Counted from the stretch's first letter, positions 53,322 through 61,786 are shown. The stretch is DNA of 64,000 bases from Clostridia bacterium (GCA_017448545.1 JAFSLH010000006.1:1-64000), one strand, 5' to 3'. Program-made: numbers and translations. Notes: a model not told the origin generated them from the letters alone.

Positions 53322-54731
53322 ATGAAGGTTTGCCTTTTGAACGATTCGTTCCCGCCGGTTATCGACGGCGTTGTGAACGTGATGATGAACTATGCATACT
53401 ACATGATGCAGGATTACGGCGCCGAAATCATCGTCGGCACGCCGCGCTATCCGAACGCGGACTATACGCAATACCCGTACCCGGTCGTGGCGTATTCAAG
53501 TCTGGACACCGCCGCCGTTACGAACGGATACCGTGCGGGCAATCCGTTTTCCAAGGAATGCGCCGCGCTGGCGGCGTTCGGGCCGGACGTGATTCATTCG
53601 CACTGTCCGTCGAGCGCGACGATCGTGGCGCGGCTGCTGCGGGAAGAAACCGACGCGCCGATCGTCTTTACCTATCATACGAAGTACGACGTGGACATCC
53701 GCCGCTTTCTGAAGCTCCGGGCGCTTGCCGACGAGAGCATTCACGCGATGGTCGGCAACATCGAAGCCTGCGACGAGATCTGGACGGTCAGCCGCGGCGC
53801 GGGCGAAAGCCTGAAAGCGCTCGGCTTTTCGGGCGAATACCGCGTGATGAACAACGGCGTCGATTTTCAGAAGGGGCGCGTGGACGAAGCGGAGGTCGCG
53901 TCGGCGACGGCGCACTATGACCTGCCGGACGGCGTTCCGGTGCTGCTGTTCGTCGGCCGGATGATGACCTATAAGGGGCTTCCGCTGATTCTCGACGCGC
54001 TGAAAATCCTGTCCGACGCGGGGCAGGATTTCCGCATGGTGTTCATCGGCAAGGGGCCGGATCGTGAAATGCTCGAAGCAAAAGCGACGGAGCTCGGGCT
54101 CATGGACACGGAAACGCCCGGCAAGTGTATTTTCACCGGCCCGATCTACGACCGGAACGTACTCCGCGCCTGGAACACGCGCGCCGATCTGTTCCTGTTC
54201 CCGTCGACGTTCGACACGAACGGGCTCGTCGTTCGCGAGGCGGCGGCGTGCGGGCTCGGCTGCGTGCTGATCCGGGACTCCTGCGCCGCGGAGGGCATTA
54301 CGGACGGGCGCAACGGCTTTATCATCGACGAAACGCCGGAAGCGATGGCGGCGCTGCTCGAAACCGTTCTGCCGAACCGCGCGCACCTACGGGAAGTCGG
54401 GCAGCACGCGATGGACGAACTGTATCTTTCGTGGAAGGACTGCGTCGGCGAAGCGTATGCGCGGTACGAAACGATTCTTGACCGCAAGCGCAGCGGTCAA
54501 TTGCCGCCGCACAAGAAGATGCTGACGGACTACCTCGTGAAAGCCACGGCGCACACGATGGAGGAGCGCATGCGGTATCAGCGGCTCCGCAAAGCGCTGT
54601 TCGACGATTTCCGCGAGTCCGCGATCGGCATGATGGACAACTTCCGCGAGGCGAGCGAAAATCTGGAGCAGCTCTGGGCGCGCATCGGGGAAGAAATCGA
54701 GCGCGATATTGCTTCGCGCAGAAAGGGATAA
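53322..54731 (+). CDS. GT4-family glycosyltransferase (diacylglycerol glucosyltransferase-like)
   Basis: This is a 469-residue GT-B enzyme. The acceptor loop is LNDSFPPVIDGVVNVMM and HTKYDVDIRRFL resembles the membrane-facing region of bacterial alpha-glucosyl-diacylglycerol synthases. The donor site is in FLFPSTFDTNGLVVREAAAC (the EX7E region). The final 100 residues are a helical extension (TMEERMRYQRLRKALFDDF), which may bind membrane. It lies just upstream of the GH13 gene, suggesting a shared glucan or glycolipid theme. Confidence 0.8.
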   Translation: MKVCLLNDSFPPVIDGVVNVMMNYAYYMMQDYGAEIIVGTPRYPNADYTQYPYPVVAYSSLDTAAVTNGYRAGNPFSKECAALAAFGPDVIHSHCPSSATIVARLLREETDAPIVFTYHTKYDVDIRRFLKLRALADESIHAMVGNIEACDEIWTVSRGAGESLKALGFSGEYRVMNNGVDFQKGRVDEAEVASATAHYDLPDGVPVLLFVGRMMTYKGLPLILDALKILSDAGQDFRMVFIGKGPDREMLEAKATELGLMDTETPGKCIFTGPIYDRNVLRAWNTRADLFLFPSTFDTNGLVVREAAACGLGCVLIRDSCAAEGITDGRNGFIIDETPEAMAALLETVLPNRAHLREVGQHAMDELYLSWKDCVGEAYARYETILDRKRSGQLPPHKKMLTDYLVKATAHTMEERMRYQRLRKALFDDFRESAIGMMDNFREASENLEQLWARIGEEIERDIASRRKG

Positions 54732-54734
54732 GCC

Positions 54735-56396
54735 ATGGAACAGTTTGATTTTCGGGGGCTGTCGCTGTACCAGATCTGGATTCGCAGCTTTGCGGACGGC
54801 AACGGCGACGGAATCGGCGACCTTTACGGCGTGTACGACAAACTCGACTACATCCAATCGCTCGGCGTGGGCGGCGTCTGGTTCAGCCCGATCTACCCTT
54901 CGCCGAACGCCGATTACGGCTACGATATTTCGGACTACCGCAACATCCATCCCGACTACGGCACGCTCGAGCAATTTCAAAAGGTGCTGGACAAGGCGCA
55001 CGCGCTCGGCCTCAAGGTGATTCTCGATCTCGTTGTGAACCACACGTCGGACGAGCACCCGTGGTTTTTGGAAAGCCGCAAAAGCAAGGACAATCCGTAC
55101 AGCGATTACTATATCTGGCGCGACCCGAAGCCGGGCAAGAACGGACGCCGCCCGCCGAACAACTGGTTCAGCCAGTTCGAAGGGCTGGCCTGGGAATACT
55201 GCGAGGAGCGCGACCAATACTATCTGCACGTCTTTGCCAAAAAGCAGCCCGACCTGAACATGGACAACCCCAAGGTGCGCGAGGAAGTCAAGGCGATTAT
55301 GCGCTTCTGGCTGGACATGGGCGTGGACGGGTTCCGCGAGGACGTGATTACCTACATCTCCAAGCACGAAAAGCTGCCGGACGGGATTCCGTTTCTGCCG
55401 TCGATCAACGGCATGCCGTTCTACAAGGACGGCCCGAACCTGATCCCGTACCTAAAGGAGTTCCGCGCGGTCGCGCAGGAATACGGCGCGCTGCAGATCG
55501 GCGAAGCGCCGATGACGCCGGTCGATACCGCTCTCCGCTACCTGTCCGGCAAGGATCGCGTGCTGGACATGATGATCCAGTTCGACACGATGACGGCGGA
55601 CTGCTTCCTGACCGAATATATGCATCTGCCGTTTTCGCTGCGCCGCTATAAACGCGCGACGTCGCGCTGGCAGACGAAGCTGGCGGGCAAGGCGTGGAAC
55701 GCGCTGTACATTGAGAACCACGACCATCCGCGGATCATCAACCGGTACGGCAGCCCGGAGTTCTGGAAGGAATCGGGCAAGGCGCTCGCCGTGTCGTACC
55801 TGTTTCTGCAGGGCGTGCCGTTCATCTATCAGGGGCAGGAGATCGGCATGCTGAACATTGCGCTGCCCACGATCGACGATTACCTGGACGTCGCTTCGAA
55901 GAACATGTACCGCACGTTCTTCACGCACCGTTCCGAAAAAAAGCGGATGCACCACATCCATGTTTCGAGCCGCGATTCCGCGCGGACGCCGGTGCAATGG
56001 AGCGCGGAACCGAACGCCGGCTTTACGACCGGCACGCCGTGGTTCGTCGTGAACCCGAATTACCCGAAAATCAACGTCGCTGCCGAGGAAGCCGATCCGG
56101 ACAGCATCCTGCAGTTCTACCGCAAGGCGCTCGCGCTTCGCGCGTCGAACGAAACGCTGCTCTACGGCGAATACCGCGAATACGACGCGTGGTCGGGCCG
56201 CCGGTTTGTCTACGAGCGTTCCTACCGCGGCGAACGCATCCTGATCCTCTGCTCGTTTTCGAAAAAGCCGCAGCGGTTCCGGCTGCCGAAGGGGTACGAC
56301 CCGGCTAAGATGACGTCGCTGCTTTGCAATTATGCCGACCCGACGCCCGGCGTTCTGCGCCCGTACGAAGCGCAGGTCTGGCGGCGAAACGACTGA
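54735..56396 (+). CDS. GH13 alpha-glucosidase (oligo-1,6-glucosidase-like)
   Basis: This is a 553-residue TIM-barrel enzyme. The conserved regions are DLVVNHTSDEHPWF (region I), GVDGFREDVI with the nucleophile Asp near residue 203 (region II), GEAP with the acid-base Glu near 257 (region III) and ENHDHPRIINRYG (region IV). QPDLNMDNP is typical of oligo-1,6-glucosidase and trehalose-6-phosphate hydrolase. The usual Met or Val before the nucleophile is Glu here. It has no signal peptide, so acts on imported sugars. It starts 4 bases after the GT4 stop. Confidence 0.9.
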   Translation: MEQFDFRGLSLYQIWIRSFADGNGDGIGDLYGVYDKLDYIQSLGVGGVWFSPIYPSPNADYGYDISDYRNIHPDYGTLEQFQKVLDKAHALGLKVILDLVVNHTSDEHPWFLESRKSKDNPYSDYYIWRDPKPGKNGRRPPNNWFSQFEGLAWEYCEERDQYYLHVFAKKQPDLNMDNPKVREEVKAIMRFWLDMGVDGFREDVITYISKHEKLPDGIPFLPSINGMPFYKDGPNLIPYLKEFRAVAQEYGALQIGEAPMTPVDTALRYLSGKDRVLDMMIQFDTMTADCFLTEYMHLPFSLRRYKRATSRWQTKLAGKAWNALYIENHDHPRIINRYGSPEFWKESGKALAVSYLFLQGVPFIYQGQEIGMLNIALPTIDDYLDVASKNMYRTFFTHRSEKKRMHHIHVSSRDSARTPVQWSAEPNAGFTTGTPWFVVNPNYPKINVAAEEADPDSILQFYRKALALRASNETLLYGEYREYDAWSGRRFVYERSYRGERILILCSFSKKPQRFRLPKGYDPAKMTSLLCNYADPTPGVLRPYEAQVWRRND

Positions 56397-56411
56397 ACCG
56401 GGAGGACTGCC

Positions 56412-56726
56412 ATGGACTACGCAATTGCAATCCTGATGTTCGGCATGGCAATCGGATTGGGGATTTACGGCGGCCTGCTCGCCGGCACCGGCGATATCAA
56501 GCTGCTGCGCCGCCGCTATCGCTACGTCGCCAAAATGCGCGACGAAAAGGCGTACGTCCGCATGTTCGGCAAGACCGTTCTGCTCTGTGCGGCGGCGTTT
56601 GCCGCGGCGGGACTCGCTGCGTTTCTGACCCGCGGCGAGCATCTCTGGATCGCGCTTCTCGTACTGGCGGCGGGCCTCGGCGGCGCGTTCTGGGCCGGCA
56701 TCGTTATGGCGAAAAAGGTTTCGTAA
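56412..56726 (+). CDS. Small membrane protein
   Basis: This is a 104-residue protein with three predicted helices (IAILMFGMAIGLGIYGGLL is the first) and a basic loop RRRYRYVAKMRDEK, resembling the DUF3784/DUF3185-type small membrane proteins of Clostridia. GGGAGGACTG precedes the ATG. It follows the GH13 gene by 16 bases. Confidence 0.6.
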   Translation: MDYAIAILMFGMAIGLGIYGGLLAGTGDIKLLRRRYRYVAKMRDEKAYVRMFGKTVLLCAAAFAAAGLAAFLTRGEHLWIALLVLAAGLGGAFWAGIVMAKKVS

Positions 56727-56827
56727 AACGGATTTTAACGATTTGTGAAGGATGCGCCCCGCCGGTTGACGCACGGTCGAAACGGGCGTACAATGTGGGG
56801 GAAGTCGAAAGACGGGAGGCATTCGAA

Positions 56828-56929
56828 ATGGAAGAGCAAACCAAGCAGCGCAAGGACAGCACTTCGATTTTTGAGATAGAAGACACGCACGTTCCGTTTG
56901 ACGAGTTGATTTCCGAGCTGCGCTATTGA
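56828..56929 (+). CDS. 33-residue acidic peptide gene
   Basis: This short frame, with a good GGGAGG site before the ATG at 56828, encodes a 33-residue peptide with STSIFEIEDTHVPFDELISE. It has no signal peptide. It lies between a membrane protein and yjbQ; I recognise no family. Confidence 0.4.
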   Translation: MEEQTKQRKDSTSIFEIEDTHVPFDELISELRY

Positions 56930-57007
56930 TCAGATCGGCGCCGCAAACCCCTTTGTTCAGCGACCCCTTTTCCGAAACGACCCCATTCTGAAAGGAGCGA
57001 ACCCCCG

Positions 57008-57409
57008 ATGCTGTACGAATACCAGCTGCAAACCGGCCGGGAAGGCTTTTTGGATATTACCGACAAAGTACGGGACGCGGTGCGGCAAAGCGGCGTGTTC
57101 GACGGCATGGCGACCGTCTATTGCCCGCATACCACCGCCGGCATTACGATCAATGAGAACGCCGACCCGGACGTGGTCAGCGATCTGCTGCTCGCTTTGA
57201 ACGAAACATACCCCGATCGCCCCGAATTCCGGCACAGCGAAGGCAACAGCGCCGCGCACCTGAAAGCGAGCGTGATCGGCAGCAGCGTCACCGTCATGAT
57301 CGACGACGGCAAGCTCGTCCTCGGCCGCTGGCAGGGCATCTACTTCACCGAGTTCGACGGCCCGCGCCGCCGCCGCTTCACCGTCAAAATCATCGGTCAG
57401 CCGAGATAA
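57008..57409 (+). CDS. yjbQ: YjbQ family protein (UPF0047)
   Basis: This is a 133-residue protein with the family core TVYCPHTTAGITINENADPD and GNSAAHLKASVIGSSVTVMI, then LGRWQGIYFTEFDGPRRR. The family includes proteins with thiamine-phosphate synthase activity; the physiological role is uncertain. AAAGGAGCG precedes the ATG. It is convergent with the WTPV cluster. Confidence 0.92.
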   Translation: MLYEYQLQTGREGFLDITDKVRDAVRQSGVFDGMATVYCPHTTAGITINENADPDVVSDLLLALNETYPDRPEFRHSEGNSAAHLKASVIGSSVTVMIDDGKLVLGRWQGIYFTEFDGPRRRRFTVKIIGQPR

Positions 57410-57429
57410 CAGGTTCACAAAAAACACCG

Positions 57430-57455
57430 AAGCCGTCGGGCAATCCCGGCGGCTT
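57430..57455. terminator. Terminator between yjbQ and the WTPV cluster
   Basis: AAGCCG, a T-G wobble, then CGGG pair with the mirrored half around a CAAT loop; A-rich sequence on one side and T-rich sequence on the other suggest bidirectional use. Confidence 0.75.
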
Positions 57456-57505
57456 GTTTGCATGTCAAAAACAAAACGCATTGACAAATCGGTCATCCTT
57501 GTGTC

Positions 57506-57919
57506 TCAGATCACCGGCGTCCAGGCCTCCTCGCCGTCCGTAACGTCAGTTGCTGCGGGTTCCGGATCATTCGTTGGAACAACGGGCGATGCAGTGACAG
57601 GTGCTTCGCTCGGGCGGGCCGTTACGGTCGGCAAATCCGGTTCCGATATGCTTTCAGAAAATACGGGTTTGCCGCTTTCTTCCGCCGCAAGCGGCGCAGG
57701 GGAACCCGCTTCGAAGGACGGCTCGACAATCGGCGACGGCGTGTCCGAGACGGCTGCCGGAACCGGCGTCACACTTGCTGCGACGGACGCTGCGGGCGTT
57801 TCCGTATGCGTCGCGAAGGGCGCGTCTGTCGGAGCAACGGGCCGTACTGCCGTTTTGCAGCCGCAAAGGGCGATGCACAGCGCGATCGCCCCTGCACGGA
57901 ATATTGCTTTTCCTGTCAT
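57506..57919 (-). CDS. Lipoprotein with low-complexity stalk ending in WTPVI
   Basis: This is a 137-residue protein. The signal peptide ends in the lipobox LCGC with Cys21, so it should be lipid-anchored outside the cell. Residues 25-130 are a Pro/Ala/Thr/Ser/Glu-rich stalk with no globular domain. The last residues are AWTPVI. The same C-terminal pentapeptide ends the 33-residue peptide and, as WTPVV, the large secreted protein in this cluster. GGAGCGGG precedes the ATG, 10 bases after the 31-residue gene. Function unknown; a display or tethering role is suggested by the architecture. Confidence 0.7.
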   Translation of the reverse strand: MTGKAIFRAGAIALCIALCGCKTAVRPVAPTDAPFATHTETPAASVAASVTPVPAAVSDTPSPIVEPSFEAGSPAPLAAEESGKPVFSESISEPDLPTVTARPSEAPVTASPVVPTNDPEPAATDVTDGEEAWTPVI

Positions 57920-57928
57920 TCCCGCTCC

Positions 57929-58024
57929 TCAGAACCCTGTTTCGTTATCAGGCGGGGACGCGGTAACGATGTCCTTCGTAACAAAACGAACAATTTCCAT
58001 TTCCGCATTTTCATAGTCTTTCAT
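57929..58024 (-). CDS. 31-residue peptide, paralogue of the WTPVI peptide
   Basis: The product begins MKDYENAEMEIVRF, matching the neighbouring 33-residue peptide at 11 of the first 14 positions, but ends in NETGF instead of WTPVI. AAAGGAGCG lies about 11 bases upstream of the ATG. The pair looks like a duplication with a diverged C-terminal half. No signal peptide or Cys. Confidence 0.6.
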   Translation of the reverse strand: MKDYENAEMEIVRFVTKDIVTASPPDNETGF

Positions 58025-58046
58025 GCTGTATTTGCGCTCCTTTCCG

Positions 58047-58148
58047 TTAAATCACCGGCGTCCAGGACCCGGAGGTCGTGATGATATCCGCTGCTTCCCG
58101 TTCGGAAAACCGGATGATTTCCATTTCGGCTGTTTCGTATTCCTTCAT
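58047..58148 (-). CDS. 33-residue peptide ending in WTPVI
   Basis: The product begins MKEYETAEMEIIRF and ends TTSGSWTPVI. AGAGGAGCTGC precedes the ATG at 58148, 17 bases after the stop of the 1108-residue gene. The conserved first half and distinct second half resemble a leader and core, as in exported or modified peptides, but no maturation enzyme is nearby. The C-terminal pentapeptide matches those of the two larger proteins around it. Confidence 0.6.
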   Translation of the reverse strand: MKEYETAEMEIIRFSEREAADIITTSGSWTPVI

Positions 58149-58165
58149 GTTTGCAGCTCCTCTCC

Positions 58166-61100
58166 TCAGACGACCGGCGTCCAGTTTTCCGAATTGATCA
58201 TTTCGTTCAGCTTGTCGACGTATGCCTGCGTTGCGGCGTCAAGGCGGCTGTAGACGGCCGGCGTTTTATAGGCCGTTACCATGTCCTTGATCGTGCGGCC
58301 GAGCGGCGCAGCGGCATACTGCACAAATTGATAGCTTACTCCGTCCTTCACATAGCTGATCGTCAGCCTTGCCTGAAAATCCGTCGCATTATTCGTTGTG
58401 AGCGGAATGTCGGTCAACACTGCGTTCGAAAGATACGTCCGCCCGCTTTCGTGAGATACCTTCACGCCCTGGACGGTTTTATGTTTTCCCGCATAGTCCA
58501 GCGTCCACGACCATGTCACATCCCCGATGCTGACGCCCTCCGGCAGGGTAAACCGATACTGGAACCGCAGGTCTGCATAGTCGATTGCCGTGGCTTTGTC
58601 GCCGGTCGCAGCATAGTCGCCGACGATCGCCGTTCCGTTCATCTTCTTATCGAATCGGAGCTGCGCGCCGAGACCGGTCGCTTCAAAGGCGATATTCCCG
58701 TTATCGTCTTTTATCTGCAGCTGCGAGGCCTTCGCCTGTCCGACGCCGGACGTAACCGCCATGCCGCATTCGATCACATATTTCGTCACGCCGTTCGCCG
58801 CGGCAAACGATTCCAGATCGCTCTGCCTGACCGAAGCCGTCTCCGCGCTCCGATCCGCCGCAATCGGCGCAAACGCCGCAACCGTTTCTCCGCCCTCCGT
58901 CGTGATCGTCGGCACGATCTCCTCCGCGCTGCCGTTCGTGACCGGAATCCCCGCCACAGCTTCGGGCGTTGGGGTCGGCGTTGGGGTCGGCGTGGGCGTC
59001 GGCGTAGGCGTCGGGGATGGGGTCGGCGTGGGGATAGTCGAAAAGCGCAGAAGAATCTCCGTTTCCCCGGTAAGGATTCCCGAACAGGCGTTATCCGTTC
59101 CGTCATAGCGTTTCCCTTCCAGCGGCTTGATATCGCAGATTTCATACGTCGTTCCGTAAGGCAATTCCCACCAGCAGTCTACTACGTCGTCTTCCCAAAG
59201 GGCGCCGTTGACATAGACGTCGATGGTACCGTAATCGGTAATCTGATCGCAGAATACGCCGTCCAGCATCCCGTTCACGTTCAGATAATATCGCTCTGTA
59301 TTAAACGCAACTTCCGCGTAGGTATATTCATAGATGCGTCCTTCCTGTCCGGAGCCTTGGACGCCGCTGTACGCCTTGCCTGCATTTGACTTGATATCTC
59401 CGATCCAATAGTACGTTCCGTATGGGAGCGATTGACAGAAGGACGTGCAGTCGTCTGCGGCCAGCACATCATTGATATAAACGTCAAACGTGCCGTATCC
59501 GGCCGTATCCGCAGCCCATTCGCCGTCCAGCCGTCCCTGAATTTCGAGCGTGTATTGATTCGCCGTCCAATGCGCGTACAGCGTATGGTTCGACGGAATG
59601 AAAACGACTGTGCTCGCGTTTACCCGCGTCCCGCCGTCGGCCTCGGTATACCAACCGTCGAAGGAATGCCCCGTTCGCTCCGGCGTCGGCAGATCGCCGT
59701 ATGCGCTGCCATAGGTCACCGTCTTGCTGTCCGAAGAAACGCTCCCGCCCGCAGCGTCAAAATACACGGTATAATTCGGAACCGGCGTCGGCGTCGGTGT
59801 CGGCGTTGGCGTTGCCGGCCCGCCGACTACGGTGAACGTAGAGGAACAGTCCACGGTCTTGCCGCTTGCGTCCGCTGCGGTTATGACGAACCGATACGTA
59901 CCGTTCGAAAGCGTGTTGAAAACCATCGCGCTGTTCATGCCGCCCGTCTGGATGTTATAGGAGGTAACATTCGGCGATGCGGAATAGGAATCCACGGCGT
60001 CGGTTGTTGTATTCGCGTAGTAAATATGACACGAAACGTTTGTAATGGTGTAGTTGGACGTAATGCTTCCGCGCAGTCCCCATCCCTTGCCGTAGGTCAG
60101 CTCGCCGGACGGCAATCCCGTCCTTGCCGAGGAATCCGTTGCCGGTATGGAGATTGCGAGGGTGGACGCGGAACCTGATTCGCTTTCTGTAAATGTGCTG
60201 GAGATTTCTTTTACGGTCTTTTTGCTCTTCAGCGTCTTTCCGTCCGGGCTATAGTAGTTCAGGACGTTTACAGTCAAAACAAATCGGTAGGATCCCGCCT
60301 TAAGTTTATTAAACGCTAAAGAAGAATTGATGATTGTGCTGCCCAATGCACGACTTTTTGCGTTAACAGTGATTTCGCTCGCTGCGCCCCCTGCCGGCTG
60401 TTCAACCGCGTTTTGCATATTCAATACCGCTCCCGAAATGGTACTGATATTGATGTTTTGCGAACTAACTGTCCCATTAACCGCAAAGCTGTTTCCAACC
60501 TTCAGCGTTCCGGTCGGCATCGTACCGGAATAAGAAATCCCATCTTGAATACTGCTTTCCCTGAAGTCATCCGGTTCGGTGCAGTTTGCGCAGTAAACGT
60601 AACCGACCTGATTGTTGTCATAACACTGATACCAGTAATTCCCTTCGGAATTATAATACACGCCGGTGACGAGCAGAGAATGATTGTTCGGGATTGTCTT
60701 TATCTTCGTTGAACGTGCATCCGTACTCGATTTGCACGGTTCCGACCAATACCAAACGTCATCGACCTTCGTTTTTACAAACAGAAAAGCAGGGTAGTAT
60801 GTGCAAGTTGCAGCGTATGTTTCAGGATAGGTTTGACAAAAGTATTCATCGCTCGGCTGTACAATAAAGATTACATTGCCATTAAGATTTGAGTATTGTT
60901 CAACTTCTTCCCAAGTTTTTCGTGTTATTCGTATTAATCCTTTTCCATCAGCATTTCCCTCGAGAATCGTAATACTTTGCTTATCATATCCTAAAAGGAT
61001 TGCAGAGTGTTCGGATTTTGTTTTCATTCTTAAAAAAGCTCCAGGACTATTACGAACGCCCCATTCTTGAAGATTTGCATATGTTAGCTTCTTTTCCGGA

Positions 61101-61492
61101 TTCTTTACACAAAAATACGATCCTGAGTTTTTTCCTACTATGTTATTGTATCCATTAATATAATCGCCAAATAATGTCTTATATACAGCATTAGCGTAAA
61201 CCCAACAAGAGGAACCATGAGTACCACCTTTAAAGTATAATTCTCGCCCTAGTGGGACTTCGCGTGATCCAACAGAAGCAATTACTTCCGTGCTATAATC
61301 CGAAGAAGTATACAAATTAATCCGACCTGAAAATACTTGGTCCAAAGCTGTTGCTAGTTTTGGTGAACTTGTATAATTACTTCCACTAGATGATTCAGCA
61401 TATACTTGACCTGATAATAACAGACCAATCAAAAACACAACTGCAAGCAAAACTGAAACAAGTGTTTTATTAATTATATGATACCTTTTCAC
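58166..61492 (-). CDS. Secreted multidomain protein with papain-like domain, ending in WTPVV
   Basis: This is an 1108-residue protein. Signal peptide: residues 1-32. A papain-like fold at about 85-215 has C96 in SSCWVYANAVYKTLFG, H162 in KSEHSAILLGYD and N180 after ITILEG, fitting a Cys-His-Asn triad. An SH3b-like domain (about 220-300) precedes two Ig-like domains (about 320-550), a Thr-Pro stretch, an InlB B-repeat (DAAGGSVS...HSFDGWYTEADGG), two copies of an unfamiliar Cys-rich repeat of about 80 residues (about 640-800), a longer Thr-Pro stretch, and a C-terminal domain ending ENWTPVV. It may cleave or bind cell-wall or host proteins. The N-terminal third is much more AT-rich than the rest. 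Peptidase activity is inferred. Confidence 0.7.
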   Translation of the reverse strand: MKRYHIINKTLVSVLLAVVFLIGLLLSGQVYAESSSGSNYTSSPKLATALDQVFSGRINLYTSSDYSTEVIASVGSREVPLGRELYFKGGTHGSSCWVYANAVYKTLFGDYINGYNNIVGKNSGSYFCVKNPEKKLTYANLQEWGVRNSPGAFLRMKTKSEHSAILLGYDKQSITILEGNADGKGLIRITRKTWEEVEQYSNLNGNVIFIVQPSDEYFCQTYPETYAATCTYYPAFLFVKTKVDDVWYWSEPCKSSTDARSTKIKTIPNNHSLLVTGVYYNSEGNYWYQCYDNNQVGYVYCANCTEPDDFRESSIQDGISYSGTMPTGTLKVGNSFAVNGTVSSQNINISTISGAVLNMQNAVEQPAGGAASEITVNAKSRALGSTIINSSLAFNKLKAGSYRFVLTVNVLNYYSPDGKTLKSKKTVKEISSTFTESESGSASTLAISIPATDSSARTGLPSGELTYGKGWGLRGSITSNYTITNVSCHIYYANTTTDAVDSYSASPNVTSYNIQTGGMNSAMVFNTLSNGTYRFVITAADASGKTVDCSSTFTVVGGPATPTPTPTPTPVPNYTVYFDAAGGSVSSDSKTVTYGSAYGDLPTPERTGHSFDGWYTEADGGTRVNASTVVFIPSNHTLYAHWTANQYTLEIQGRLDGEWAADTAGYGTFDVYINDVLAADDCTSFCQSLPYGTYYWIGDIKSNAGKAYSGVQGSGQEGRIYEYTYAEVAFNTERYYLNVNGMLDGVFCDQITDYGTIDVYVNGALWEDDVVDCWWELPYGTTYEICDIKPLEGKRYDGTDNACSGILTGETEILLRFSTIPTPTPSPTPTPTPTPTPTPTPTPEAVAGIPVTNGSAEEIVPTITTEGGETVAAFAPIAADRSAETASVRQSDLESFAAANGVTKYVIECGMAVTSGVGQAKASQLQIKDDNGNIAFEATGLGAQLRFDKKMNGTAIVGDYAATGDKATAIDYADLRFQYRFTLPEGVSIGDVTWSWTLDYAGKHKTVQGVKVSHESGRTYLSNAVLTDIPLTTNNATDFQARLTISYVKDGVSYQFVQYAAAPLGRTIKDMVTAYKTPAVYSRLDAATQAYVDKLNEMINSENWTPVV

Positions 61493-61535
61493 AATCCTCG
61501 TCTCCTTACATTTTGAATAAAAACATTGAGAAACG

Positions 61536-61584
61536 TAACATATTGTTACATATTCAATATAACAGAATGTTACAATTTTGTCAA
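61536..61584 (-). promoter_or_regulatory. Promoter and twin XRE operators of the WTPV cluster
   Basis: On the minus strand TTGACA (61579-61584) and TATATT (61556-61561) are 17 bases apart. Two identical-form palindromes TAACA-N3-TGTTA lie at 61560-61572, between the boxes, and at 61536-61548, near the start site, centres 24 bases apart. A plus-strand pair TTGAGA-17-CATATT for the divergent regulator overlaps the second palindrome. Repression of both genes by the XRE protein is the simple reading. Confidence 0.7.
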
Positions 61585-61585
61585 T

Positions 61586-61786
61586 ATGAAGGGTTTACGC
61601 GAGATTCGAAACAAACGAGGTTTGAGCCAGCAGAAGGTGGCTTTGGATTTGCATATCACGCGAGAGGCGCTGTCCTATTATGAAACCGGCAAGCGCGAAC
61701 CGTCGTTTGCTCTGTTACGGTGCATGTCTGATTATTTTCATGTTTCAATCGATTATTTGATCAACGGAAAAGAATATGAGCCATAA
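61586..61786 (+). CDS. XRE-family regulator of the WTPV cluster
   Basis: This is a 66-residue Cro/CI-type DNA-binding protein: LREIRNKRGLSQQKVALDLH forms helices 1-3 and ITREALSYYETGKREPS the rest of the domain. It ends in the common FHVSIDYLIN segment. The ATG at 61586 is chosen because the upstream in-frame extension runs through both operators and reads as AT-rich non-coding; it has no good ribosome binding site. It is divergent from the 1108-residue gene. Confidence 0.75.
   Translation: MKGLREIRNKRGLSQQKVALDLHITREALSYYETGKREPSFALLRCMSDYFHVSIDYLINGKEYEP

Noticed and set aside
57929..58148. RiPP (modified peptide) cluster
   Set aside because: The leader-like and core-like halves are suggestive, but no maturation enzyme, peptidase-transporter or immunity gene lies nearby.
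58970..59040. Plus-strand Gly-Val repeat frame
   Set aside because: It is the antisense of the Thr-Pro stretch in the WTPV protein.
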